A stretch of 64,000 nt of DNA from Calliphora vicina (taxonomy: Eukaryota > Arthropoda > Insecta > Diptera > Calliphoridae), in assembly GCF_958450345.1 (NCBI RefSeq), contig NC_088780.1, forward strand, positions 29,411,667 through 29,475,666, written 5' to 3'. The notes beneath the pieces are model-generated. The model was not told where the DNA came from. It saw nothing but the letters and a program-made list of their open reading frames with translations, and ran no database searches. A program made the position numbers and the translations under genes. Below, one piece after another: positions 44,689 to 55,208 of the stretch. The first letter of the stretch is position 1. The number at the start of each line of letters is the position of its first letter.

Positions 44689-45544
44689 GTAAGTCAAATA
44701 ACTTTTCCTCTATTTTTTTAGTTGGTATCTTTGTCTTTGGCAATTTAACATTATTCAACGACAAAGACTTTATTTAATCTTTTAGTTTTCATCACATTGA
44801 ATAGTAGAGAGTGAATTCTTGTATTTTTTTTTATATTTATTTTTGGAATTTATTTTTCTGGAGTTCAACTACCCCACCCACTTTTGCCACCCAATTGCCA
44901 CACAAATACTCGTACATGCCAGTTAGTCAGCCAGTTCTTAGCTGAATTGAAGCTCAACTTTATTATTTTACATTTTATGCGGTTTTCGGTGTTTTTTTTT
45001 TGTAGATTTTCTTATTGTGGTGGCCAATAACAATGGTTTTTAGCTAGAAAGAAGTTAAAACTAAAGAAAAACAAAGAATAACGTTAAAATTGACCGCATT
45101 AATTCATATCAATGCAAACGTTACACGAGTGGTTAAAAAAAATACACTGGCAGTTTTCAAAAAAAATCCAAAAAAAAAAACAGCCAAATCACACAACAAC
45201 AAAAAAATACCACAAATGTTTGTATATTTGTCTATAGAAGTACTTTAAATGAAGAAAAATAACTGGATTCTCAAAAATATCACACACTTAAACAAACAAT
45301 CACATACACTGATAAAAATTTGCAAACAACTACACAAACCCAGTATGAAAAATATCCACTCCAACACTCAAAAAAGCAAACGTTATGAACTACAAAAACA
45401 AAAATAGTCAAATTAAAAATAACAACAAACGAAAAATGAAAATGTTTGCATGTGGTTTATTGGCTAGGAAAATGTTACCAGATTTAATGATACAAAAATA
45501 TCCATTGTGGATTAAATAAAGCCCACAAATCCTTAAGAAAATTA
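44689..45544. other. Apparently unique AT-rich DNA between satellite blocks
   Basis: No gene or transposon is seen. Bases 44870-44970 (CTCGTACATGCCAGTTAGTC) are less AT-rich than average. The stretch separates the main 31-bp array from its degenerate partner and would lie just downstream of the putative exon. Confidence 0.4.
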
Positions 45545-46550
45545 CACTATAAATTTAATTTTCTAAAGAAAATATATCGATTACATGAATTTTCTATAGA
45601 AAATTTATCGATAACATTTATATTCTATAACAAATATATCGATGACTTGAATTTTCTATAGACAACTTATCGATAAAAATAATTTTCTACAGAAAAATTT
45701 TCGATAACAATGATTTTATATAGAAAATTTATCGATAACTAAAGTTTTTACAGAAAATTTATCTACAACATGAATTTTCTATAGAATTTATCGATAACAT
45801 TAATTTCAAATAGAATATTTATTGATAAAATAAAAAAAATGTATCTGCTGATATCAGAAAATGTATACATAACATTAATTTTATTAGAAAATTTATCCAT
45901 AACAATTATGCAACTATAAATTCTTATAAAAAATTCATCGATAACTGTAATTTTTTTTATAGATTTTCTGAAGAAAATGTATTGATAATATTAATATTCT
46001 ATAAGCAAATGTATCGATAACATGCATTTTCTATAGAAAACTTATCGAGAACAATAATTTTTGACAGAAAAATTGTCGATAACAATGGTTTTATATAGAA
46101 AATTTATCGATAACTATAATTTTACAGAAAATTTATTGATAACATAATATTCTATAAGCTAATGTATCGATAACACGAATTTTCTATAGAAAATTTGTCG
46201 ATAATATTAATTTTCTAAAGAAATTTACCGATAAAAATGATTCTGTATAGAAGATTTATCGACATTTGTAATTTTTAGAGAAAAGGTATCGATATCTTTA
46301 ATATTCCAAAGAAAGTTTATCGATAACATTAAGTTTCTATTGAACTTATCGATAACATTAATGTTATATAGAAAATTAATCGATAACAATAAAAAATTTA
46401 CATAACTGTGATTTTTTATAAAAAATTTATTGACAACATTAATTTTCTCTAAGAAAATGTATTGATAAATTGTCTATAGAAAACTTATCGATAATAATAA
46501 GTTTCTACGGAAATTTATCGATAAATATGATTTTATATTATAATAACTAA
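45545..46550. repeat. Degenerate 31-bp satellite, second block
   Basis: Words such as TTTTCTATAGAAAATTTATC and ATCGATAAC recur irregularly at 28-36-bp steps with many substitutions and indels. This is clearly the same family as 42880-44470, but old and not homogenised. TATCGATA cores are retained in many units (for example 45606, 46103, 46151). Confidence 0.85.
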
Positions 46551-46552
46551 TA

Positions 46553-47264
46553 AACAAGTAAGAGAGCTATATTCGGCTGTGCCGAATCTTATATACATAC
46601 CCTTTACCAAATTATACTTAAAAATATTTTTTTTTAAATAGTTTAATTTAAACAAAATTACGTTTTTTTAAATTTTTATAAAAAAAAATTTTGTTTTAAA
46701 ATTACGTTTTTTTAAATTTTGTTTTAAAATAATTTTTTTTATTTTTCCTAATTTTTTTAAAAAAGTTTTTTCAAATTTTTACAAAAAAAAAATTTTTTTG
46801 GAAAAAGTATTTATGCCAAAAATGAATGATGAAAAAAAAAATCGGGTTGAAAAATATGTTTTCCGATTTTGACCCATTTTAGGTCCATCCTTGTATACAT
46901 CGTTGCAATGGACTTTGAAGTATTTATCATTAGATATCCATATTGTCTATATATTAGTGACTTAGTAACCCAGATATAGATCAAAAATATGGTAAAAATT
47001 GAAGTTGTCCCGGTTTTTTCCTTATATCTCAGCCATTTGTGGGCCGATTTTGTCGATTTTAAATAGCAACCGAGCCGGAAGAATTCCCGATGTATTGATG
47101 TATGAATCATGTATTTAAATTATTTTGGGGCTACGGAAAGTTGATTTCAACATACAGACGGACAGACGGACATGGCTACATCGACTTCGCTATCTATAAC
47201 GATCCAGAATATATATATAAATGTAGAAATATATATACCCTTGCCACTCATGGCGAAGTGTATA
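46553..47264 (+). mobile_element. Family C copy 4, inserted in the satellite
   Basis: It starts AACAAGTAAGAGAGCTATAT, has hairpin ATTCGGC-loop-GCCGAAT, then TATACCCTTTACCA. It ends CTTGCCACTCATGGCGAAGT GTATA. The poly T/A zone is at 46625-46800. It carries the subfamily-1 word CCGAGCCGGAAGAATTCC. Satellite units continue immediately on both sides, so it inserted into the degenerate array. Confidence 0.85.
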
Positions 47265-47274
47265 AAAAAGTACC

Positions 47275-47662
47275 CATATTCTTATTATTCTATAGAAAAT
47301 TTATCAATAACAGTGATTTCATATAGAAAATTTATCGATAACATTAATGTTATATAGAAAATTTATCGTAAATAGTACAAAATTTACATAACTGTGATTT
47401 ATTATAGAAAATTTGTCGATAGCTGTAATTTTTATTAGACAATTTATAGATATCATTAATTTTGTTGAAATTGCCTACATCGATAAATTTAATTTTCTTT
47501 TGAAAAATTATCAATAAATTTAACATTCTATGAACAAATTACCGATATCTGTAATTTGCAATAAAATACTAATCGACATCTTTAATTTTTTATAGAAAAT
47601 TAATCGATATCATTAATTTAGAAAATGTATCATTAAAGAATTTATCGATGACTTAAATTTAT
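47275..47662. repeat. Degenerate 31-bp satellite, third block
   Basis: It continues the second block beyond the family C insertion: TATAGAAAATTTATC and ATCGATA-type words at irregular spacing, fading out near 47660, where a decayed reverse transcriptase begins. Confidence 0.8.
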
Positions 47663-47664
47663 TT

Positions 47665-48560
47665 AGGAGGTCCCATTGTTAGTCTTGACCTGTTCAAGAA
47701 ACATTCACCATTCTCTTCGATGTTGTGAATGCTGCATTAAGTTATATTCTTTAGGGATGTTTAGGGATTATATCTGTTGTCTTTCCAGAGCAATCGATGT
47801 AATTTGATGCGATTTCCTTTGTTAACGTCGCAGTAGAACTCATACATATTGTGGGTCAGCTGTCTGTACATGCATAGGGGACCAACAATTTATCGGAGGA
47901 GTTTCCCCTCGAATTCGCCCATCATCATCTGCACTCGCCAGTACAAATGTTTCAGCACTGTATATGTTTTAGTACGGGTTTCACATTCGTGTTGTAGAGC
48001 AACTATCTTCGTATGGAGTGAAAAAATGTGATTTTTTTAAACCCTCTCAAAATGAACCTTGGTTTGTTTAAGGATATCTTCCAAAATATTTTGAGTCTAG
48101 TGATAAACGTTCGTGAGCTGATATATTTTCAAAAATGTACTACCTAGTAATTGCAATTACCTGTTTTTTACCAGCCTTACTTCGTAAAGCTCTCTTGCAG
48201 TTGCAACCTTTGTCCCACACCAATTATAGTTGATTCCTTCTCAATATTCATTTGCATCTCTTATAATTCTTCCAATGAAGTAAATATCATCAGCAAAACT
48301 GAGGAACATATAACTTTTGAACTTAGTAGTGGCCTTTTGGTTCACAGCTGATCTCTTCAAGATTTCTTTCATAAGAAATTGCACCATAAGTTGTCGTTTT
48401 TCATGATATCTCTTGCTATATCAATGGTTCGGTGATGTCATTTCCAATTTTCACTGAGGATTTTATGTCTCTCGTAGTCTTTCTGCAATGGCGCACTAAT
48501 TACCAAGGTCCTACCAATCTATCAACACATGGTTTCAGCATTTCACTAAGATATTAAAGG
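47665..48560 (-). pseudogene. Decayed non-LTR reverse transcriptase
   Basis: On the minus strand a catalytic motif reads MFLSFADDIYFIGR (FADD codons at about 48287-48298), preceded by GND.TEPF.IARGIMKND-type sequence (about 48450-48390) in the palm-domain order. Further on, CETRT, FEGKLLR.IVGPLCMYR and KGNRIKLHRL(L)W (about 47980-47800) and a final REW.MFLEQVKTNNG (47723-47667) follow the usual C-terminal layout of insect LINE polymerases whose ends resemble RWLGHV and EQAKTH. Frameshifts and stops are frequent. The clade cannot be named. 48058-48130 recurs at 6115-6195. Confidence 0.75.
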
Positions 48561-48652
48561 CTATGAAGATGGAACTAGTACCTTAGTAATTGAAAGATTC
48601 GGTTTTATCTCCTTTTTAGTGTCCACTGAGTTTGGACATGCTCTCATTAATC

Positions 48653-48780
48653 CAGGGGCCGAATTATCGCAATCGTAATAACGTATCGAAAAATAATTTC
48701 GATATTGAAACTATAAATGTACTAAATATCTTGCTTAAAATCTGTTTTACTCGATATTGAATGAGGCAATTCGGTCCCAG
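48653..48780. mobile_element. Possible 128-bp MITE
   Basis: The ends are CAGGGGCCGAATT and the inverse AATTCGGTCCCAG, a 13-base inverted pair with two mismatches, bracketing ATCGTAATAACG and TCGATATT words. The flanks show no target duplication. The small size and TIRs suggest a MITE, but chance pairing cannot be excluded. Confidence 0.35.
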
Positions 48781-49636
48781 ATTGTTCGAATGGGTTAATG
48801 CATGTTTCTTATCAACTCATCACCATCGGTCGTGTACAGTTCTACTGGAATTCTATTGGTGTGGGGTTAGTTTCTTGAACTATCCTCAAGTAGGAAGTTG
48901 AAAAAATATTACCTCCATATACTCAGTATACTTGGCGTGCCACTTCTCCCTTTTCGTTTCTATATGAGGTTATCTTACTGCCATAGTCTTTGGTTTGTTG
49001 CTTGACTTTCTGGTAGAATTTTCTGTAATTTTCTGAAATTTTAGTTATCTTACATTTCTGTATCTGCCTATTGGCGCATTTCCATGCCTTTCTTATTTTT
49101 TCGGAATAACAGCTTCACCTTCCTTATTCCCGTATTGCTCAACTACAGATTTAGAAGCTAATGAATGGAAAGTCGTTCTTTAATCTCGTTGTGGCCTTAC
49201 AGTATCCAATTTCAGTCTATTTGAAAAATTGTCATCCTAATGCCATTAATTTCAACAAATAGATATCTATCAGTGCCTAGTTACTTATGAAGTAAAATAT
49301 TTGTCATTTCTACTCGTAGATATATATTTGAAATCAATGTCAAGTTACGTTTTAGGTAAATTTATCTGCTGGGTACTTTACACCGTATTTATCTATTCGT
49401 TGAAATTACGGCCATAATTTCTTTAAAATCCCTTTGGATTATGATTTCAAAATGAGTCAATTGTCCGATTCGTAACAATCTGATCAGTTATTTAATTGAT
49501 GGCTTAAAAGAAAATGCAATTCCTTAATTTTGGTCTAATTTTCGCTTATTACTTTCTCTCAGTTCCCTAACTATAGTAGCATTTTGTTAACTTTATGATT
49601 TTTAGCTCAAAGATTTGTTTCTTTTGTCTGTTTCAG
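48781..49636. other. Unrecognised sequence, possibly 5' LINE remnants
   Basis: Base composition is more balanced than in the surroundings up to about 49250, which would fit the decayed upstream part of the minus-strand reverse-transcriptase element, but no motif can be read. The end (49560-49636) is pyrimidine-rich with TAAC words before an acceptor-like TTGTCTGTTTCAG. Confidence 0.35.
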
Positions 49637-49689
49637 CAACAAATATTCACCCAATTGTCATTATAGTAACAATGTGGCAACTGTTGAAG
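49637..49689 (+). CDS. Putative 53-bp internal exon
   Basis: The acceptor is TTTTGTCTGTTTCAG (to 49636) with TTAAC branch-like words upstream. The donor is GTAAAT at 49690. Entered with two bases, as the exon at 44624-44688 requires, it stays open for 17 codons (TNIHPIVIIVTMWQLLK) and ends in phase 0. A second frame is also open, so the coding claim is weak. The protein is not recognised. It may be a micro-exon, an untranslated exon or coincidence. Confidence 0.3.
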
Positions 49690-50177
49690 GTAAATAAAAA
49701 TATTTCTTATACCCTACACCAGACACAATAGCTGAAAATTGGGTAAACAAGATAGACAACTTAAAGAAAATTAACTCAAATTTTAAAATGCACCTACCTA
49801 TATTATTACTATTTGATGTAGAACAATGTTAAGTTCTATGATTTTAAAAGGATACTCAAGAGTTTGTAAGTGGTTTTTGTAAAAAATATGAACATTTCAA
49901 GAACGCGACATTCGTGCGTCTTTGAAGTGAACAAAATTAAAGAAATCTTAACAATTTGTTTATTCTATTTTTCTATAGCGATTAATATAAAAAGTTAGTT
50001 TTATCCTTTTGTTCTTTCCAATATATTAGCAATAAAAATGGGATCCTGAACGCTACAAAAGCTAGAATTTGTTTTAACTGCATCCAGAAAAGTTTTAAAA
50101 ATCATCATTTTTTAAAACCAATGTTTTTAAGTAGATTAATGTGGCATTCTGTTGATAGTAGTCAACATGAAATATTT
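49690..50177. repeat. Single CAGAACGCGAC module and flanks
   Basis: Bases 49895-50055 contain TTCAAGAACGCGACATTCGT, then CCAATATATTAGCAATAAAA and GGATCCTGAACGC. This is the same module that is tandemly repeated at 14700-15620. The rest is AT-rich and unrecognised. Confidence 0.5.
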
Positions 50178-50349
50178 AAATACACTTAGATCGGAAACTC
50201 TCCTTTCAAAGACCTAACTCAGTTGTGAAAAACCTAAGTGTTGAGACTGTATTAGTAAAAAAAACTATACGAAAACAACAACAACACTCGTATGTGTGAT
50301 TTTTTTTTTGTGATTGAATATTTTTCTAGTTTCCGATCTATGTGTATTT
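50178..50349. mobile_element. Family W MITE, copy 1
   Basis: The ends are AAATACACTTAGATCGGAAA and the inverse TTTCCGATCTATGTGTATTT. The interior has GACCTAACTCAGTTGT, CCTAAGTGTTGAG and ACACTCGTATGTGTGA, as in 56879-57065 (there inverted). No clear duplication flanks it. It is non-coding. Confidence 0.65.
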
Positions 50350-52003
50350 CTCTCTGCATTTGAATTCGTAAAATAATAATGTCAGCTGTTAGTTCAACTA
50401 AATATTTATTTATTGCCTTATTAAATCCATTTGCCAATCCATGCAGCATGACTTCGCGATCGATCTTGACCAACTCTTCCGTTGGCTTGTTTCTGTGTGT
50501 TTGGCATGAAACAATCAGTCGTTTGATTGTAACTAAAATAAAGTGGTGCTAGAAAAATAAAACTACAAAAACAATAAAACAAAATAACAACAAACAGCAA
50601 CAACAAAAACCAAGTCAAAACAAAAACCAAAAAAAAATAATGAAAAATTCCCTGCCAGCATCAATGATTCCGGTTTCGTGTGAACTAAAACTGGTCTCCT
50701 CCATTCATGGAACTTAACAACAACAAACAACAGCATTCGTACTATACACAAAGTACTTTATTATTTTTATTTGAGCGCTTTTTCCACTGCATCCACCGCC
50801 TCTACCTCCCAATCGAACCCTGCCTGACAGCCACCACTTCTTGATTGTTTGTGTTGCCAGTGATTTCAATTGTTACCTTTTTTTTGGTTTTATTTTTGTT
50901 TAGAGCAGAAGAAAAGGCCTGGGTACTTGGTGTTGCGCCTCCTGCAGCAGGGTTTTATTTTGAAACCATTGAGTTTTTCTCTTGTTGTCAAATTGGCCGA
51001 AAACAAACAATGGCCAAAAATAGTCAGTCAGCTTTAAAAAGTATTTATTTGCTTTGATACAGTTCAGCTTAGTATTGTGTTGTTTCTGTTTTCATTTTCA
51101 TTCTTGTATTTTGTATGTTTTTTTGTTGCAGCAAATTAGTTCACTTAAATACAAAATCTCTTTTTAACTCTCCGTGTGTGTTTGTGTGTGGTCAAACATC
51201 GTACTCCTTTAAAGAAGTAGCAACCAGCGGCCATCAATGGTGGTATCAAATTTTAGCCCGTGAGTTTTTAAAAACATAATTTTCATCATGTGCAAATGAA
51301 TGAATAAACAACACCTTCAAACACTAGAACCGACGTTAATTAAATGTTGCACTAGTACTTTGTGGCATGTGCCGCGTTTATACAACAAAAAAAAAACAAA
51401 CAAATGGCTTTTATTCGCTGCCGTTGACCATCAGAGAGTAACAGAAATGAGGAAGTGGACAGGGGCAGAAAAATTCATACTTAAAACTGTTTTTTGAACG
51501 TCAGTTATAAACCGTTTTAGTAACACATGACTGCCAAACTTGCATACTGTGGATTTTTAGTTTGATACTCGCAAATAAGTAGCAAATAACATCAATTCGA
51601 GTTTATGCAACATGAAATTTAAGCCAAATAAAAATTAAAAACTAACAAAAACATCAATCCACACAAAAATGTACACACACGCGTGTACTATCAAAAAAAA
51701 TTGTCCGAACATTTTAGACTGAACAGCCAACTCTCTATGCTTCATCATTAACATCATCATCATGACGATGATGTTTGAGAGGCTGATGATTATGTTGTAT
51801 TTTTGTTATAAAAAGCTAGAATGTGTGAAACATGCAATAAATATTAAACTGAAAACAGCTTATCGCCACACTTAACGCTAAAAATAAACAGACACTTTCA
51901 TAAAACCAGTTTCTAAAGCATTGCAAATGTGTCTAATACTCACATAGCCATTTTGGAGTCTGGCTTCTGAATTTGATATTTTGGTTTCTTCAACGTTACA
52001 GAT
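50350..52003. other. Apparently unique non-coding DNA
   Basis: No transposon of this window is seen. Composition is more varied (for example 50775-50840 with CCACTGCATCCACC, 51215-51260). Acceptor-like tracts at about 50910 and 51131 have no frame-compatible partners. Simple runs of CAACAACAA are present. This could be intronic DNA of the putative host gene. Confidence 0.4.
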
Positions 52004-53640
52004 AAAAAAAGAAATTTTTTTATTTATTTATTTATTGAATCTGCCTATATCATTAGGCCTAACAATAAGTGATTAAATCTTATAACTAAAATTAAAACTA
52101 ATTGCTCTCTAAAGAGAGCATTGTTTGATGCATGGACCTCATCTTAGCGGGGTGGTAGATCTCCTCTACAAAGCCTTGATCTGGTTTGGCTCTGTGCGAG
52201 AAACCGAGCAAGCGGATTTGGGTGTGATTGCAGTTTCAGTATATATTTATCGCGGACTTTCTTAAACTCATCCTTCACTAGTGGCACTTCCAAGTCCCTG
52301 TGGATGTTTTCATTTCTTATGTACCAAGGTGCACCAGTCATGGTCCTATGAATCCTCGACTGGGCCCTCTGGATACTGGAATTACTGGCCGTTCCCCACA
52401 ATTGCATTCCATATGTCCAAATTGGTTTTAAAATGATTTTATACTTGACTTTATAGTCCAGGCTTAACTTTGATTGGTCATTTATTAACCAGTGAAGGCT
52501 AGATGCTTTTAACTTCATGTGAAGTCTCTTGGTTTCTATATGACGGTGCCATGTAAGTCTTCTATCAAAGTGAATACCAAGGTATGTAATATAATCGGAC
52601 TGAGGTATATGAACATTGTTAAGTGTGACAAGTGGACAGCATCCCCTCCTCAGTGTGAACGTAACATGTTTGCTTTTTAACTCATTTACACGTATTCTCC
52701 ATTTGTTTAACCATGTTTTCACACATCTTAAGTAGCCATCTAGTATACTAGATGCTATATATGGGTTTTCATGCGAGCTAATAATTGCGGTGTCATCAGC
52801 AAATGTAGAAATAGTCAATTCATCGCTCGTAGGCAAATCAGAGGTGTAAATCAAATAGAGGGTAGGTCCAAGAACACTTCCTTGTGGTACTCCTGCTCCA
52901 ATCCTATATTCTCTTGTCACGTAATCATTGTACTTAACTGTAAATATACGGTCCGATAGATAAGATTCCAATAGTTTATGAGTAGATGGTGGCAGCAAAC
53001 ATTTTATTTTATATACCAGGCCTTTGTGCCATACTTTGTCGAAGGCTTGAGCGACATCCAAAAATATAGCTGAACAATATTTCTTTAATTCAAAGGATTT
53101 TCTTATCTCTCCGGTTATACGATTAACTTGTTCGATTGTTCCGTGGCGTTCCCGGAAACCAAATTGATGAACTGGGATTATATTTTTCTCATTTCAAAAT
53201 GGTATGATTTTCTTTTGGAATACTTTTTCGAACAGTTTCGATAAGCAAGGAAGCAAGCTTATTGGTCTATAGGAGGATGGTACGGTCAAGTCCTTACCTG
53301 GCTTTGGTATCATTATTATCTGAGAAGTTTTCCAATTTGTCGGAAAAACTCCATGTTTAAAGATCGCATTAAATATTGTAGACAGCACAATTATTGCCAC
53401 ACTCGGTAGGTTTTTAATCATAGTAGGTGTAACAGAATCATTTCCAGGTGATTTTTTTATATTATATTATCCTTGATTACTTCGTTAATGTCTTCTGGGC
53501 TTATATCTAATATGTCATCATTAGATAATGTTGACACAGGTGGCTCTTCAAGTTCAAAAACAGTAGTTGGCGAGTTTGGTTGAAAGACTGTACTTAAGTG
53601 ATCGGCAAATATTTTAGCCTTTTCCTCCAATGCGATCAAA
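52004..53640 (-). mobile_element. Jockey-type LINE, 5' truncated
   Basis: The element runs on the minus strand from about 53640 to a 3' tail at 52036-52004, where an ATTCAATAAATAAATAAA tail ends in an A-rich run. The 3' untranslated part has TGTTAGGCCTAATGATATAG. It contains the polymerase but no endonuclease, the usual result of incomplete reverse transcription. A TSD cannot be fixed because the 5' border is unclear. Confidence 0.85.
52144..53639 (-). pseudogene. Jockey-like reverse transcriptase, one stop and one frameshift
   Basis: Order on the minus strand: a pre-RT stretch EKAKIFADHLSTVFQPNSP (from about 53630), a fingers motif KKSPGNDSVTPTMIKNLP (about 53436), SYRPISLLPCLSKLFEKV (about 53290), QFGFRERHGTIEQVNRI (about 53160), AIFLDVAQAFDKVWH (first Asp cluster), GVPQGSVLGPTLYLIY and TFADDTAI (about 52805-52790), then the thumb and a C-terminus ending PPR at 52147. 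An in-frame TGA stands at 53194-53196; frame is lost at an A7 run at 53434-53440. The last 305 codons are open. The active FADD pair is intact, but the protein cannot be made whole. Confidence 0.9.
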
Positions 53641-53718
53641 AATTATTTTTTTTAGTGGTTCATTTATGTTTGTAATTATTTTCTCGTATTAAATCCCAAA
53701 TGTAGTCTCTCATCATAT

Positions 53719-53860
53719 TGTTACGTTTTTACCTTTTAAAAACGGTGGTTTATTACCTTTAAATAAACCGGATACTTTTGATTGCAAATAAAAGCAGTTT
53801 AGTAGTTTAAAATTTTAACAACTCTTTATTGTATCGCTGTATTGTCCTTGTCGAATTTTG
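53719..53860. repeat. LTR-like fragment shared with 6.2 kb
   Basis: It starts TGTTACGTTTTTACC, then AAAAACGGTGGTTTATTACC and AAATAAACCGGATAC. The middle matches 6220-6278. TGTTACG is a common start of insect gypsy-type LTRs, and TTTATTG-rich sequence follows. No matching CA end, primer-binding site or coding part is present. Low-confidence call. Confidence 0.3.
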
Positions 53861-54253
53861 TACAAACTAAGCGTTATATGCGGGAAGTTTTGCTTTACTT
53901 CTTTAATTTTAAAAAAAGGCCACTAAAGCACACCGAATGCTCACCTAAGCTCATGGTGAATGTGTTCCATCGATGGTTATGATGTTTGTTTCAGATATGG
54001 TTTGTGCGGTTCAGAAGTGATGATTTTGACACGGAAGATATAGATCGCCCAGGCCAGCCAAAAAAGTTTGAAGCCCTAGAATTGGAGGTATTACTCCATG
54101 AAGATTTTTGCCAAACTCAACAAGAGCTTGCAAAATCATTGGGAGCTACTCAAACATCAACTTCAAAACGTTTGGGAGCAGCAGGATTCATCTAAAATTT
54201 GATACCATACGAATTTAAGCTGAAAGAACTTGCTTCAACTCTATAAAAGAAAA

Positions 54254-54895
54254 TGGCGCTACGAACAAAGTCCCCAAACCACAAATGAATTAAAACCCCA
54301 AAATTGGCGACTTAATTCATTATGAATTAAGCCAAAAGTTCTAAATGAAATAAATCCCCAACCAATGGAATTAAACCCCCAACCAAAATGAAACAGAAAC
54401 CGTCTTCGCATATTAAAAACTTTTTTCTCCTCTGGGGTGTATCAAAAACCGGCATCGCCCAGAATGCGCAATGCAAAAAAACTTTTCTGAGCGAAGCCGG
54501 TTTTTGATACAGCCCAAAGGAGAAAACCTTTGCTCACGGCCGAAGGCCGGCAATGCAATAAAACTTTTCTGAGCGAAGCCAGTTTTGGATACAGCCCAGA
54601 GGAGAAAACCTTTGCAAAACAACTTCTCTGAGCGAAGCCAATTTTTGATACACCCCATAGAAGGAAAACTTGCAACTTTTCTGAGCGAAAACAATTTTTG
54701 ATACACCCCAGAGTAATTTCATTATTAATTAAATCCCCGATTTTGTAAATGAAATAAATCCCCAAAAAATGAACTAAGTCCCTAAATTTCGTTGTTGGTT
54801 TTTTTTATATAAAATTTGGGGCCTTGATTCATTTGCGGTTTGAGGTCATTGTTCATTGGGGACTTTGTTCATGGGGGACTTAGTTCGTAGCGCCA
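54254..54895. mobile_element. 642-bp MITE (TGGCGC ends) with internal repeats
   Basis: The ends are TGGCGCTACGAAC and the inverse GTTCGTAGCGCCA; the inverted match extends through AAGTCCCC (23 bases with one mismatch). The flanks are AAGAAAA on both sides (54247-54253, 54896-54902), a 7-bp duplication. CCCCAA-type words fill both ends. The centre is an array of GAGCGAAGC...TTTTTGATAC units (54427-54715). The 7-bp duplication is unusual; the superfamily is not assigned. Overlapping frames of about 100 codons are by-products of the array. Confidence 0.85.
54427..54715. repeat. Internal tandem and inverted array of the 642-bp MITE
   Basis: CTTTTCTGAGCGAAGCC followed by TTTTGATACA.CCC and GGAGAAAACCTTTGC recurs four times (about 54480, 54567, 54625, 54676) at roughly 50-87-bp steps. 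The first unit faces an inverse copy: CTCCTCTGGGGTGTATCAAA, AACCGGC (54427-54454) pairs with GCCGGTTTTTGATAC, AGCCCAAAGGAG (54497-54525), giving a strong hairpin. Confidence 0.8.
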
Positions 54896-55208
54896 AAGAA
54901 AACTATTTTGCCCCAAATTATTGTTACTATGAAAAATGTATCCATTACGATAACTGGAAGCATAACAGATCGCTTGTGAAGACCGGCCAACAAGCCGAAT
55001 CGATACCAAAGCCAAATATCCCTGGCGCTAAGGTAATGAAATGTAACCAGTCCAACACAGGGAACCTGTATCGAACGCAACAGATTCGTTTGAGAATATA
55101 TTAATATTCCATCATGACAACGCTCGGCAACATGTTGCAATACCTGTTAAACACTATTTAGAAAGAAGTGGTTGGGATAAAATAAATGCGATATCGATCA
55201 GCTATATA

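Larger units (their letters stand above)
53865..55205 (+). pseudogene. mariner transposase relic 2, split by a MITE
   Basis: Readable parts: VLLYFFNFKK (about 53890-53920), WFVRFRSDDFDTEDIDRPGQ and PKKFEALELE, FCQTQQELAKSLGATQTSTS (helix-turn-helix, about 54105-54165), IPYEFKLKEL (about 54205), then a 642-bp insertion. After it come CIHYDNWKH, PKPNIPGAKVM, NLYRTQQ and HHDNARQHVA with the second catalytic Asp (about 55114). The first catalytic Asp segment and everything after the HDNAR region are lost. Several frame changes. Confidence 0.85.

Noticed and set aside
51132..51259. Third exon candidate (acceptor TTTTTGTTGCAG, donor GTGAGT)
   Set aside because: Its only long open frame is not in phase with either of the other two candidates, and a 42-codon open stretch is expected by chance.
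54413..54765. Overlapping minus-strand frames of 62-107 codons with repeated SLRK/CIKNWLRSEK words
   Set aside because: They are by-products of the tandem array inside the 642-bp MITE; three frames are open over the same repeat and none has a domain.
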